NCBI GenBank assembly: GCA_027034965.1
Contig: JALVWL010000017.1
Coordinates: 1-16,461 of the forward strand
Reading direction: 5' to 3'
DNA from: Candidatus Omnitrophota bacterium
Lineage (GTDB): Bacteria; Omnitrophota; Gorgyraeia; S143-82
Length of the DNA stretch: 16,461 bases
A program made the translations under genes and the position numbers. A model generated the notes under the pieces. The model was not told the DNA's origin, did not search any database, and saw only the letters and a list, made by a program, of their open reading frames with translations. Below, piece by piece: positions 6,489 through 14,538 of the stretch; positions within the stretch are counted from its first letter, which is position 1; each line of letters opens with the position of its first letter.

Positions 6489-8015
6489 ATGAATGTATTG
6501 GGAGATAGGTTTTCGAAAATTATCAGTTTGATAGCTGCTGCTGTTTTGGTCATTGCGTCCGGGAGAACTGCTGGATTTTGCTCGGTAAAGCAGGCTAATG
6601 TTGCAGGACAGTTTTATCCCGCAGATAGGCAAACAGTTTTGCGTATGATTTCTTCTTTTGTCGATTCAGCAAGGCTCCCGGATGGCCTAGAAATGGGTTC
6701 TGTAAGGGTATTAATCGCCCCCCATGCTGGCTACATATTTTCAGGGCCAGTGGCTGGTTATACTTATGCCCTGCTTTCCAGGCTGGACCGCATAAAGACT
6801 GTCATCATCCTTGCACCGTCTCATTATTTTTATTTCAATGGTATTGCCCTTCTCGATGTCTCGCAGTACGAGACGCCATTGGGGCCGGTAGTGGTTGACC
6901 AGGAATTAACAGACAAGCTGGTTGAGGAGCTGGATATTGCCTTTGCTGATAACAGGGTCTTTGAGAGAGAGCATTCTGTTGAGGTGCAGCTTCCCTTTAT
7001 AAAATACGTTAGGCCCGACTGCCGGATAGTGGCGGCCCTGTTTGGAAAGGTCTCTTTTGAGGATATAAAGGAGGCCGCGGCACAGCTGTTTTCTGTTATC
7101 AAAGACAGGGACGATGTTGTCTTATTGGTGAGTACGGATATGTCGCATTATTATAGTTATGATAAGGCAGTTAAGATGGACGGAAAGGCTATATCGGCTT
7201 TGAGGAAATTGGATGCAGATGTCTTTTATCTGGGGGTATTGAATAAGGACTTTGAATTCTGCGGCTGGGAGCCCTTGCTTTTTTCATTGGTGTTTGTTTC
7301 CCATTATGGTGAAAGGGAATTTAAACTCCTGAAGTATGCCAATTCTGGAGATGCACAGGGGGATAAGTCGCGAGTAGTTGGATATTCTGCTGGGGTGATA
7401 ACCGCGAAGGGGCAGGGGAAGGCAAAACCTATGAAGGAGGTAGGTATGCTGAATAAAGAACAGAGGAGAAAACTATTGTCTCTGGCAAGGCGGAGTATAG
7501 AGCATTATCTGCGCACAGGCAAGCGCCTCGATAACCTGGAGATAGACGACCCCTTGCTCTATAAGGAAAAAGGGGCCTTTGTTACCCTGGAGAAGAATGG
7601 TATGCTCAGGGGCTGTATAGGACACATTATTGCCGATATGCCCTTGTGTGAGGTAGTTGCTGAGATGGCTATTCAGGCGGCAGTGGGAGATCCGCGTTTC
7701 CCTGCCGTGGATATAGGTGAGATGAAGGATATAGAGATAGAGATTTCGGTCCTTAGTCCACTCAAGAAGCTAGAGGACATAAACGATATAAGGATAGGCA
7801 AACACGGTCTGCTCTTGAGGAAGGGTATACATTCGGGTCTGCTCCTGCCCCAGGTCCCTGTAGAATACGGTTGGGATAGGCAGACCTTTCTTCGCCACCT
7901 GGCCCTGAAGGCAGGCCTGCCTGCCGATGGCTGGAGGGATGGAGAGATATACTGGTTTACGGCAGAGGTCTTCTCTGAGAAGGAGGTCTTTTCTGAGGAT
8001 GGGCAGTCTGATTAA
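6489..8015 (+). CDS. Exported Memo-AMMECR1 fusion (AmmeMemoRadiSam system proteins B and A)
   Basis: This 508-residue product joins two families usually encoded separately. Residues about 38-312 form a Memo domain (LigB-dioxygenase-like fold). The residues matching the metal/active site of human MEMO1 are all present: H79 (APHAGY), H112 (APSHY), D217 and H220 (STDMSHY), and C258 (FCGWEP). Residues about 320-508 form an AMMECR1 domain with the hallmark LRGCIG at 373-378. A hydrophobic segment at about 12-25 looks like a signal peptide, which is unexpected for these normally cytosolic families. The biochemical function of both domains is unsettled. The third partner of the named triad, a radical SAM protein, is not in the window. 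AGGAG directly abuts the ATG at 6489, so a TTG at 6498, nine bases after it, is an alternative start. The last 17 bases overlap the TPR gene. Confidence 0.92.
   Translation: MNVLGDRFSKIISLIAAAVLVIASGRTAGFCSVKQANVAGQFYPADRQTVLRMISSFVDSARLPDGLEMGSVRVLIAPHAGYIFSGPVAGYTYALLSRLDRIKTVIILAPSHYFYFNGIALLDVSQYETPLGPVVVDQELTDKLVEELDIAFADNRVFEREHSVEVQLPFIKYVRPDCRIVAALFGKVSFEDIKEAAAQLFSVIKDRDDVVLLVSTDMSHYYSYDKAVKMDGKAISALRKLDADVFYLGVLNKDFEFCGWEPLLFSLVFVSHYGEREFKLLKYANSGDAQGDKSRVVGYSAGVITAKGQGKAKPMKEVGMLNKEQRRKLLSLARRSIEHYLRTGKRLDNLEIDDPLLYKEKGAFVTLEKNGMLRGCIGHIIADMPLCEVVAEMAIQAAVGDPRFPAVDIGEMKDIEIEISVLSPLKKLEDINDIRIGKHGLLLRKGIHSGLLLPQVPVEYGWDRQTFLRHLALKAGLPADGWRDGEIYWFTAEVFSEKEVFSEDGQSD
7434..7448 (+). 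promoter_or_regulatory. Internal ribosome binding site and in-frame ATG at the AMMECR1 start
   Basis: AAGGAGG (7434-7440) is followed after five bases by ATG (7446-7448), in frame with the Memo-AMMECR1 gene at residue 320. This is exactly where free-standing AMMECR1 proteins begin (MLNKEQRRKLL). The match to the anti-Shine-Dalgarno is as strong as before the ExbB-type gene. Initiation here would yield a 189-residue AMMECR1 protein without the signal peptide. The sequence is seen; its use is inferred. Confidence 0.55.
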
Positions 8016-10437
8016 TAGGATTGGCATTGGCATAGTTGCAATTGCTGTGGTGAGCTCTGGCTTAGGGCTTGCGCGTGAGTCTGACTTGGAGGTTGCAAAG
8101 CAGGCCTATCGAGATGGTCTATATGATGTGGCGGAGTCTATTCTGAAGAAGGACCTATCTATTTCGGATCTACCTATGGTTGAAGAACGCCTCTTGCTGG
8201 CGAAGATATATATTGCCAAAAAGGACTACAGGGAGGCCTTGGATCTGTTGCTCTCCTTGAAGTCTGATTTAAATTTGGGTGATACGGCTCGCCTTGAGGT
8301 CCTCAAGTTATTGGTAGAGCTATACAGAGATATAGGGGATACCAATTCGGCTGTGGCTGAATCAAAGGAGATGTTGAAAGACCCTTCTTCTGAGGAAGTC
8401 GGATTGGATTTGCTCCTTAGTATCTATATCGATAGCGGAGACCTTGAATCAGCAAAGGAGCTGGCCAGAAAATATATGGATTCTGATAAACGACCTATGC
8501 GGGCATCGGCCAGGTTTGCCCTGGCAGAGATCTATTATAAAAAAGGGGATTACAATGCGGCAAAGGATGCCTTTGAAAGATTCATATTCGATTTCCCTGA
8601 GAGCAAATATCTTTCTTCTGCCTATTTTTATCTCGGAAAACTGAATTATATACTCGGCGACTACAAAGAGGCATTGAAGTATTTCGATAAGCTCTCTCTA
8701 ATTTACAAAGGAGAAGACCTGGCTGGTTATGCAGAGGAATCAAAGGCCTGGTGTTATCTTCGTATGGGCCAGTTCGCCAAGGCCAAGCAGGCCCTGGATA
8801 GGGCGACAAGTCTGTTTAAACGCAGGAATGATAATATAGAATTTGCGAGGGCCTATTTGCTTTTTAAAGAAGCCAGGTATAAAGAGGCCAGGGATTTATT
8901 AGAGGGTATCTTGGTTAGGTATCCTACAACTGTATGGAAAAGAGATGTCTTTTACTGGTTGGCAGAGTCCTATTTTGCCCTGGGCAATTACGATAAGGCC
9001 GCGGAGTATTATTTTCTGGTAGTAAATTCCAAGGAACAAAAGGATGCGGATGCAATGCCTGACATAGATAATGTGGTCGTTAATTCTTATTATGGCCTGG
9101 CCTGGACCAGCTTAAAGATGGGTAACTATGAACAGGCAATAGAGTACTTTAGGATGGTTGCGGATGCCGCTGACAATCAGATGATGAAACTGGGTGCCTT
9201 GGTCAAGATTGGTGAGACATTGATAGCCGAAGGAGAATATAACAGGGCCGTTGATTTTCTTACAAAATTGCAGACAGATTATCCGAATAGTTATTATTCT
9301 GATTACATTACCCTTCAACTTGGCATAGCCTTTATGAAGCTGCAGAATTACGAACAGGCAATTCTGTATTTTGAGGATATATTAAAGAATTTCCCGGATA
9401 CAAAATATATCTCGGATGTCTATTATAATCTTGCCCTGACTTATTTTAATCTGGGCAGTTTTAATAAAAGCATAGAGTTTATCCAGAAGTTAGATAAGAA
9501 TAACTGGCTTTCAAAATATGAGCCCCATGTGAGTTATCTATTGGCAACGGCCTATTTCAATGTGGGTGAATATAAAAAGGCCCTTCATTTATTCCGTAGA
9601 TTGCTTTCTTCCCTATCCGAGGAGCAGGGTCTCAGGCCTGAGTTTGAGTATGAACTTGCCTGGTGTTATTACCGTCTTGGCAGGGAAAAGGAGGCCTTGA
9701 GCAGGTTCAGGAAGCTGGTCGATAAATATCCCGATGATGCCTTGGCCAGAGAGGTCTTGTTATGGCTTGCCGAGAAGATGTTGAGCGAGAAAAAGTACAC
9801 CCAGGCAGAGGGGTATTTACAAAAGTTTATCCAGAGATACTCTAGTTCTTCCCAGGTATATAAGGCCTATTATGATATGGTATGGCTTTATGACTTGAGG
9901 GGAGAGAGGGAGAAGGCGCTGGAGATATTGAACAAATATATAGATGCCAAGGATAATTCACTGAAGGCAGAGTTTCACATCGCCCGTGCCTATATCTATG
10001 CGGATAGCAAGGACTACAATAGCGCGGTCGAAGACCTAAAGTGGGTGATAAATAATGCGAAGGAATTTGCTGGAAAGGCCTACAGAGAATTGGCCCAGCT
10101 CTATTATAAAATGGGCAGACTGGCAGATAGTGCCTATGCCTGGGAAAAGGTCATAGATTTCACGGGCAAAGATGAGCAGCCGAATGTATATTACAACATA
10201 GGCAGTATATGGGAGGAGGCAGGCGAACTAGATAAGGCAATAGAGTTCTTTTTGAAGGCGGCCTATTCTAGCAAGGAGGTAGATGAGCATAGATATGCAT
10301 CTGCATTATTAAAAGTAGCCAGACTCTATGAAAAGAAGGGCATGCCCAAGGAGGCGGTCGGTATATACGAGAAGGTAAGGGATTTGGGGATACAGGAATC
10401 AAAGATTGCCCAAGAGAAACTGGAGTCGATAAAGTGA
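7999..10437 (+). CDS. Large exported tetratricopeptide repeat protein (812 aa)
   Basis: The chosen ATG at 7999 gives a clean signal peptide (MGSLINRIGIGIVAIAVVSS, then GLGLARES). It lies 12 bases after AGGAGG (7981-7986) and overlaps the previous gene by 17 bases, which suggests translational coupling. An ATG at 7927 would only add an Arg-rich lead and is unlikely. The mature protein is almost entirely TPR helices, about 20 repeats by eye, with clear examples such as YYKKGDYNAAKDAFERF and YYNLALTYFNLGSFNKSIEF. Several have the long BamD/YbgF-like form ending in a YP or FP turn. No enzyme motif or membrane segment follows the signal. The next genes encode a TolQ/TolR-like pair, so this is plausibly the periplasmic scaffold of that motor, much larger than CpoB/YbgF. 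Confidence 0.93.
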   Translation: MGSLINRIGIGIVAIAVVSSGLGLARESDLEVAKQAYRDGLYDVAESILKKDLSISDLPMVEERLLLAKIYIAKKDYREALDLLLSLKSDLNLGDTARLEVLKLLVELYRDIGDTNSAVAESKEMLKDPSSEEVGLDLLLSIYIDSGDLESAKELARKYMDSDKRPMRASARFALAEIYYKKGDYNAAKDAFERFIFDFPESKYLSSAYFYLGKLNYILGDYKEALKYFDKLSLIYKGEDLAGYAEESKAWCYLRMGQFAKAKQALDRATSLFKRRNDNIEFARAYLLFKEARYKEARDLLEGILVRYPTTVWKRDVFYWLAESYFALGNYDKAAEYYFLVVNSKEQKDADAMPDIDNVVVNSYYGLAWTSLKMGNYEQAIEYFRMVADAADNQMMKLGALVKIGETLIAEGEYNRAVDFLTKLQTDYPNSYYSDYITLQLGIAFMKLQNYEQAILYFEDILKNFPDTKYISDVYYNLALTYFNLGSFNKSIEFIQKLDKNNWLSKYEPHVSYLLATAYFNVGEYKKALHLFRRLLSSLSEEQGLRPEFEYELAWCYYRLGREKEALSRFRKLVDKYPDDALAREVLLWLAEKMLSEKKYTQAEGYLQKFIQRYSSSSQVYKAYYDMVWLYDLRGEREKALEILNKYIDAKDNSLKAEFHIARAYIYADSKDYNSAVEDLKWVINNAKEFAGKAYRELAQLYYKMGRLADSAYAWEKVIDFTGKDEQPNVYYNIGSIWEEAGELDKAIEFFLKAAYSSKEVDEHRYASALLKVARLYEKKGMPKEAVGIYEKVRDLGIQESKIAQEKLESIK

Positions 10438-10452
10438 GGAAAGGAGGTAAGT

Positions 10453-11064
10453 ATGATAGAGGTTGTCTTTAAAGGTGGAATAATGATGTGGCCAATAATA
10501 TTTTCTTCGGTTATTGCGCTGGCTATAATCATAGAGAGGTTCATCAGGTTTTCTCAGGCGAACATAGATACAAAAAAGTTTATGCGTGATATCGTTTCTC
10601 TGGTTGAAAAGGGGAAGGTCGAGGAGGCCCTCTCCTTGGCTGAATCGATTTCCTCGCCGGTTTCTACAGTAGTCGCAGCTGGTCTGAGAAGGTACGGGCG
10701 TTCCAGAGAGGAGATAGAAGAGGCGATGAAGGATGCCTCTATATATGAGATACCTAGACTCGAGAAAAATCTCACAGGCCTTGCGACAATTGCCCATATC
10801 ACACCTCTGATGGGACTATTGGGGACCGTACTTGGTATGGTGCATACCTTCCAGATAGTCCAGATGAAGGCGACTGCCTTTGCTCCCGTAAACCCGGCTG
10901 ATCTGGCAGGGGGAATATGGGAGGCACTTATAACCACGGCCGCAGGTCTATTTGTGGCCATTCCCACCTATGTGGCGTATAACTATTTCGTGAGTCGGGT
11001 CAATAATATCGTAATAGATATGGAACGATCGGCAATAGATGTTATATTGGCAGTATCTGAATAA
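10453..11064 (+). CDS. MotA/TolQ/ExbB family proton channel protein
   Basis: The 203-residue inner-membrane protein has the family layout: a first membrane helix (about 10-27, MWPIIFSSVIALAIII), a cytosolic segment, then two more helices. The conserved signature TPLMGLLGTVLGMV (117-130) lies in the second helix, and LAGGIWEALITTAAGLFVAI follows in the third. Such proteins form a pentameric channel around an ExbD/TolR dimer and couple the proton-motive force to work in the periplasm. A very strong ribosome binding site AAGGAGGT (10441-10448) precedes the ATG, and the gap to the TPR gene is 15 bases. Whether it is functionally TolQ, ExbB or an unassigned paralogue cannot be decided from sequence alone. 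The TPR neighbour favours a Tol-like role. Confidence 0.94.
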   Translation: MIEVVFKGGIMMWPIIFSSVIALAIIIERFIRFSQANIDTKKFMRDIVSLVEKGKVEEALSLAESISSPVSTVVAAGLRRYGRSREEIEEAMKDASIYEIPRLEKNLTGLATIAHITPLMGLLGTVLGMVHTFQIVQMKATAFAPVNPADLAGGIWEALITTAAGLFVAIPTYVAYNYFVSRVNNIVIDMERSAIDVILAVSE

Positions 11065-11076
11065 GGGAGTTGCCTT

Positions 11077-11502
11077 ATGAGGTTTAGAAGGTTCAGGCGT
11101 TACAAAGAACTTGAAGGCGGCCTGCGTCCTATAGATATTGCACCGCTGGTCGATGTCGTCTTTTTGTTATTGATATTCTTTATATTGACCTCGAGTTTTG
11201 TGATAAATTCTGGAATAAATGTCGATATCCCTAAGGCGATTACCAGTGAGATGGTTTCTCCTCAACAGGAGGTGGTCGTAATAAATGGAGAAGATGCCAT
11301 CCTTTACAAAGGGATGATTGTTACCGGCAGGGAATTGGAAGATATATTGACCAAACAATTGAAACAAAATCCCAATATGGAGGTCCTTATAAAGGCAGAT
11401 AGGCTTTCTTCGCTAGGACGGACGGTTGCGGTTTGGGATATATGTCGTAAGATTGGGGTAAAGAGGGTCAGCATAGCAGCGAGGCAAGTGGGAGAGCAGT
11501 AG
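11077..11502 (+). CDS. ExbD/TolR family biopolymer transport protein
   Basis: The 141-residue protein has a basic N-terminus (RFRRFRRYKELE), one membrane helix (about 22-42) and a periplasmic domain. The helix carries the essential proton-binding Asp as D26 in APLVDVVFLLLIFFIL. It pairs with the channel protein encoded 12 bases upstream. GGGAG before the ATG serves as the ribosome binding site. The periplasmic part, with VLIKADRLSSLGRTVAVWDI, resembles the usual ExbD/TolR C-terminal fold. No Pal, TolB or outer-membrane receptor gene is nearby. Confidence 0.94.
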   Translation: MRFRRFRRYKELEGGLRPIDIAPLVDVVFLLLIFFILTSSFVINSGINVDIPKAITSEMVSPQQEVVVINGEDAILYKGMIVTGRELEDILTKQLKQNPNMEVLIKADRLSSLGRTVAVWDICRKIGVKRVSIAARQVGEQ

Positions 11503-11540
11503 CCATTAATCTGGATAGTCTATTTATAAAAGCAGGGATT

Positions 11541-12056
11541 TTGTCGGTCTTTCTTAATGCAATAGTATGGTTTGTCTTCACTCCGGTGATATTTGTAAGG
11601 TCGTTTTCATTAAGGAGCGCGGATATTGTGTATCTGGGGACGGTTTCCCTTGATTATAATTCTGCTCATTCTACACGGCCCAATAATATATTGCCGGCAG
11701 AGCTGACTAGCAAACTCATTTCGTATGAAAGGTTGGGTCGTCTTAAGCGTAAGACCTACAGAGAGGATGATATGCTTGCCTTAAAGGCCTTTGAGTTATT
11801 CTATCCATTTTTTTGTGAAGAAAAAGGGGCTGTTTTTTCTAGTGGAGACGATTTAGAAGACAATATGTTGCCAACACGAGTAAGAATGGAGGATGTCTTT
11901 AGCAACGGAATGGTAAAACGGTTTCCTGATGGGAAGGCATATTTTTTCGAACCCCTGTATCTCTATCCGAATGTGTATAAGATGATAATATTCTCCCATA
12001 AGGCCATCTCTAATTATAGGGATAGTATTGATGCAAGATACAATGGGGAGAACTAA
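11541..12056 (+). CDS. Small membrane-anchored protein of unknown function, in the TolA/TonB position
   Basis: I do not recognise this family. It follows the ExbD/TolR gene and has one N-terminal membrane helix (AIVWFVFTPVIF) and about 145 further residues, probably periplasmic. That is the topology and gene position of TolA or TonB. However, it lacks a Pro-rich or long helical linker and any TonB C-terminal motif I can see. The C-terminal part is rich in Tyr/Phe (for example KAYFFEPLYLYPNVYKM). The start is uncertain: TTG at 11541 cuts into the hydrophobic stretch. The frame is open upstream without ATG, GTG or TTG, and an ATT at 11505, two bases after the exbD stop, would give a better membrane helix. 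A GTG at 11628, ten bases after AAGGAG, would remove the helix. The coding frame itself is well supported by the packed operon. Confidence 0.6.
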   Translation: MSVFLNAIVWFVFTPVIFVRSFSLRSADIVYLGTVSLDYNSAHSTRPNNILPAELTSKLISYERLGRLKRKTYREDDMLALKAFELFYPFFCEEKGAVFSSGDDLEDNMLPTRVRMEDVFSNGMVKRFPDGKAYFFEPLYLYPNVYKMIIFSHKAISNYRDSIDARYNGEN

Positions 12057-12074
12057 AAACAAAAGGGGGAGAAA

Positions 12075-13175
12075 GTGGCTGTTTTGATTCTCTATGCTTC
12101 GGCGGGTAATGGCCATAGACGGGCTGCACAAGGCCTCTACGAGGCCTTCATTGCAAGCGGTAGATCCGATGTCGTTATGATGGATATCCTGGACTTTACC
12201 CCTCTCTGGTTTAAGCAGATCTACAGTTCTGGATATATGAAGGTAATAAATAAGGCCAAGTGGTTGTGGAGGTTTTTGTTTGATCTGACTAACAGGCCGT
12301 CTCATTCTATCTTTGTCGATTCCTGGCATGGCCTGCTCAATATTATGGCTGCAAAATCCCTGGGTGAATATATAAGGCAGGCAAATATAGACCTAGTTGT
12401 CACGACGCATTTTATGGCAAATGATGTGGTTACCTATTACAGGAAAAAATTTTCCTGCAGGTGCCGTCTGGTCTGTGTAGTTACTGACTATGTTGTGCAT
12501 AGATTCTGGTATTCTAAGGGAGTGGACAAGTATTTTGTAGGCTGTGAAGAGGCAAGGCAACAATTGGTTGGTATGGGTGTTTCCGGAGATAAGATATCTG
12601 TTACCGGGATACCTGTTCCGGCCTCCTTTCTGAAGTCCCTGCCCAGAGAGCAGCTTCTGGAACGTTTTGGTCTGGAGAATAAATTTACCGTACTTATGCT
12701 GGCCAATGCAGTCAGGAAAGAGATGATAGTGGATGCAGTAAAGGTATTGATGCGTGATACTCAAATAGTGGTGGGTTGTGGCAAAAATGAGGCATTGCGC
12801 AGGGAGATAGAGGCCTTCCAGGATATAAGCAATAATTTAAAAGTATTTGGTATGATAGAGAATATGGAATATATGATGAGTCTGGCAGATGTGTTGGTTA
12901 CCAAGCCAGGGGGATTAGTGGTGAGCGAGGCAATGATGAAGGCCGTGCCTATGATCCTGGTCGATCCCATACCTGGCCAGGAAGAAGGGAATCGAGATTT
13001 CCTGGTGAAGAGGGGAGTGGCCGTATATGCGGATAGTAGTGTCGATTTGATAAGGAATATATTGAGGTTAAAGAGGGATACGGATGCACTTCAGGCAATG
13101 AAATCTGCCTTTGAGAATCTGCCCTCTGGAGATGTCTCGGGTCGTATTGTAGAGGAGTTGTTGACGGGTGTATAG
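12075..13175 (+). CDS. MGDG synthase-type glycosyltransferase (GT28, diacylglycerol glycosyltransferase-like)
   Basis: The 366-residue protein has the GT-B fold seen in monogalactosyldiacylglycerol synthases and UgtP. The N-terminal acceptor domain opens with YASAGNGHRRAA (7-18), the MGDG-synthase signature. The C-terminal sugar-nucleotide domain holds TKPGGLVVSEAM (276-287) and PGQEEGN (300-306), the donor-binding motifs. It probably transfers glucose or galactose from a UDP-sugar to diacylglycerol at the inner face of the membrane. MurG is a distant relative but lacks this N-terminal form. The start is a GTG at 12075 preceded by GGGGGAG. The last eight bases overlap the TrkH gene. Donor, acceptor and processivity cannot be read from sequence. 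Confidence 0.88.
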   Translation: MAVLILYASAGNGHRRAAQGLYEAFIASGRSDVVMMDILDFTPLWFKQIYSSGYMKVINKAKWLWRFLFDLTNRPSHSIFVDSWHGLLNIMAAKSLGEYIRQANIDLVVTTHFMANDVVTYYRKKFSCRCRLVCVVTDYVVHRFWYSKGVDKYFVGCEEARQQLVGMGVSGDKISVTGIPVPASFLKSLPREQLLERFGLENKFTVLMLANAVRKEMIVDAVKVLMRDTQIVVGCGKNEALRREIEAFQDISNNLKVFGMIENMEYMMSLADVLVTKPGGLVVSEAMMKAVPMILVDPIPGQEEGNRDFLVKRGVAVYADSSVDLIRNILRLKRDTDALQAMKSAFENLPSGDVSGRIVEELLTGV

Positions 13176-14520
13176 ATTGACCCTGATAGACAGGTTGCTG
13201 TCCAGGCTTTATGGCCGCCCGGAGTTGTTTTTGTCAGTGAGCTTTTTGTTCCTTATATTGACGGGCACGCTTCTCCTTCTGCTACCTATCTCAACCAATA
13301 CAAATATTTCATTTATAGATGCACTCTTTACGGCTGTGTCTGCTACCTGCGTTACAGGTTTGATCGTCCTGGATACAGGGAAGGACTTTACTGTCTTTGG
13401 TCAGCTGGTAATTCTCTTGTTGATACAATTGGGGGCATTGGGGATAATGACATTTGCAGCATCCGTGCTGGTAAGTATGGGACGGCCGGTCTCTTCCAGG
13501 CAGGCATTTGCTATGAGTAGGGTTCTGGATCAAGAAAGACTTAGCGAGCTTAAGTCCTCTATTTCATTTATATTAAAGGCGACCTTGGTAGTAGAACTTG
13601 TGGGTATGGCTCTGTTGTCTATACGCTGGTTTGCAGAGACAGGCAGTCCTTTCCTCTCTATATATTGGGGTATCTTTCATTCTATATCTGCGTTTTGCAA
13701 TGCTGGTTTCTCCCTGTTTTCAGACAGCTTTTCCCGCTGGCGTGGAGATGTCTTTATAGTAGGGGTTCTTTCTACATTGATAATCTTGGGCGGGATGGGT
13801 TTTATCGTCCTACAAAATTTATGGGGAATAGTAACGAAGAAAGAGAAGAGGCTTTCTATACATTCAAAGCTCGTACTGTTGATGAGCGTGGTCCTTTTGT
13901 TTTCTGGTGCGATAGGTTTGTTTTTCCTGGAGCGCCTGTATTCTTTTCAGGTCCTGCCTCTGCGTGCGGCCTGGTTGTCAGCGTTTTTTCATTCTGTCAA
14001 TGCCAGGACAGCCGGATTTAACAGCCTCCCTATTTCTGGGTTTTCTCTTGCTAGTCAGTTTTTGCTGGTGATCCTTATGTTTATAGGTGCCTCTTCTGGT
14101 TCCACAGGAGGTGGGGTAAAGACCAATACAGTAGGATTGTTACTAGCTGCAGCGATTAAATATATGAAGGGCGATGAACAGGTTGTACTTTTCAGGCGTT
14201 CAGTTGCGCCTTACATTGTCCATCGAGCAGTTGCCGTTTTGCTATTCTCCCTGGTTACTCTTAGCCTTGGTTTACTTGCATTATTAGTTGTGGACGGGCA
14301 ATTGGGTTTTTCAAACCTTCTATTCGAGGCAGTTTCTGCCTTTGCAACTGTGGGGCTTAGTACTGGAATTACTCCTGAGCTTTCATTTGTAGGTAAAATA
14401 ATAATCATACTTCTGATGTATGTAGGCAGAATCGGCCCACTTACCATTGCCCTTGCCTTGTTCTATCCGCGCAAGGCAGCCAAGGTAAGGTATGCAGAGG
14501 GGAAGGTATTGGTGGGCTGA
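13168..14520 (+). CDS. TrkH/KtrB-type potassium uptake membrane protein
   Basis: The 450-residue protein has the four M1-P-M2 repeats of the superfamily. All four selectivity-filter glycines are visible: G64 (CVTGL), G180 (CNAGFS), G283 (RTAGFN) and G396 (TVGLS). The flexible gate segment SGSTGGGVKTN lies after the third pore loop. The length fits KtrB/short TrkH better than the longer E. coli TrkH. It mediates K+ (or Na+-coupled K+) uptake. The cytosolic RCK partner TrkA/KtrA that normally gates it is not in the window. The GTG start overlaps the preceding stop (GTGTATAG), with GAGGAG ten bases upstream, so translation is probably coupled. Confidence 0.94.
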   Translation: MYRLTLIDRLLSRLYGRPELFLSVSFLFLILTGTLLLLLPISTNTNISFIDALFTAVSATCVTGLIVLDTGKDFTVFGQLVILLLIQLGALGIMTFAASVLVSMGRPVSSRQAFAMSRVLDQERLSELKSSISFILKATLVVELVGMALLSIRWFAETGSPFLSIYWGIFHSISAFCNAGFSLFSDSFSRWRGDVFIVGVLSTLIILGGMGFIVLQNLWGIVTKKEKRLSIHSKLVLLMSVVLLFSGAIGLFFLERLYSFQVLPLRAAWLSAFFHSVNARTAGFNSLPISGFSLASQFLLVILMFIGASSGSTGGGVKTNTVGLLLAAAIKYMKGDEQVVLFRRSVAPYIVHRAVAVLLFSLVTLSLGLLALLVVDGQLGFSNLLFEAVSAFATVGLSTGITPELSFVGKIIIILLMYVGRIGPLTIALALFYPRKAAKVRYAEGKVLVG

Positions 14521-14538
14521 CAACAGGGAGTAGGTTGA

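Noticed and set aside
7927..7998. Upstream ATG (7927) as the TPR protein start
   Set aside because: It adds an Arg-rich segment before the signal peptide and increases overlap with the AMMECR1 coding sequence; the ATG at 7999 gives a normal signal peptide and a ribosome binding site.
13665..14021. 118-codon alternate frame within the TrkH gene
   Set aside because: The TrkH frame carries conserved pore motifs across this stretch; the alternate frame has no recognisable features.
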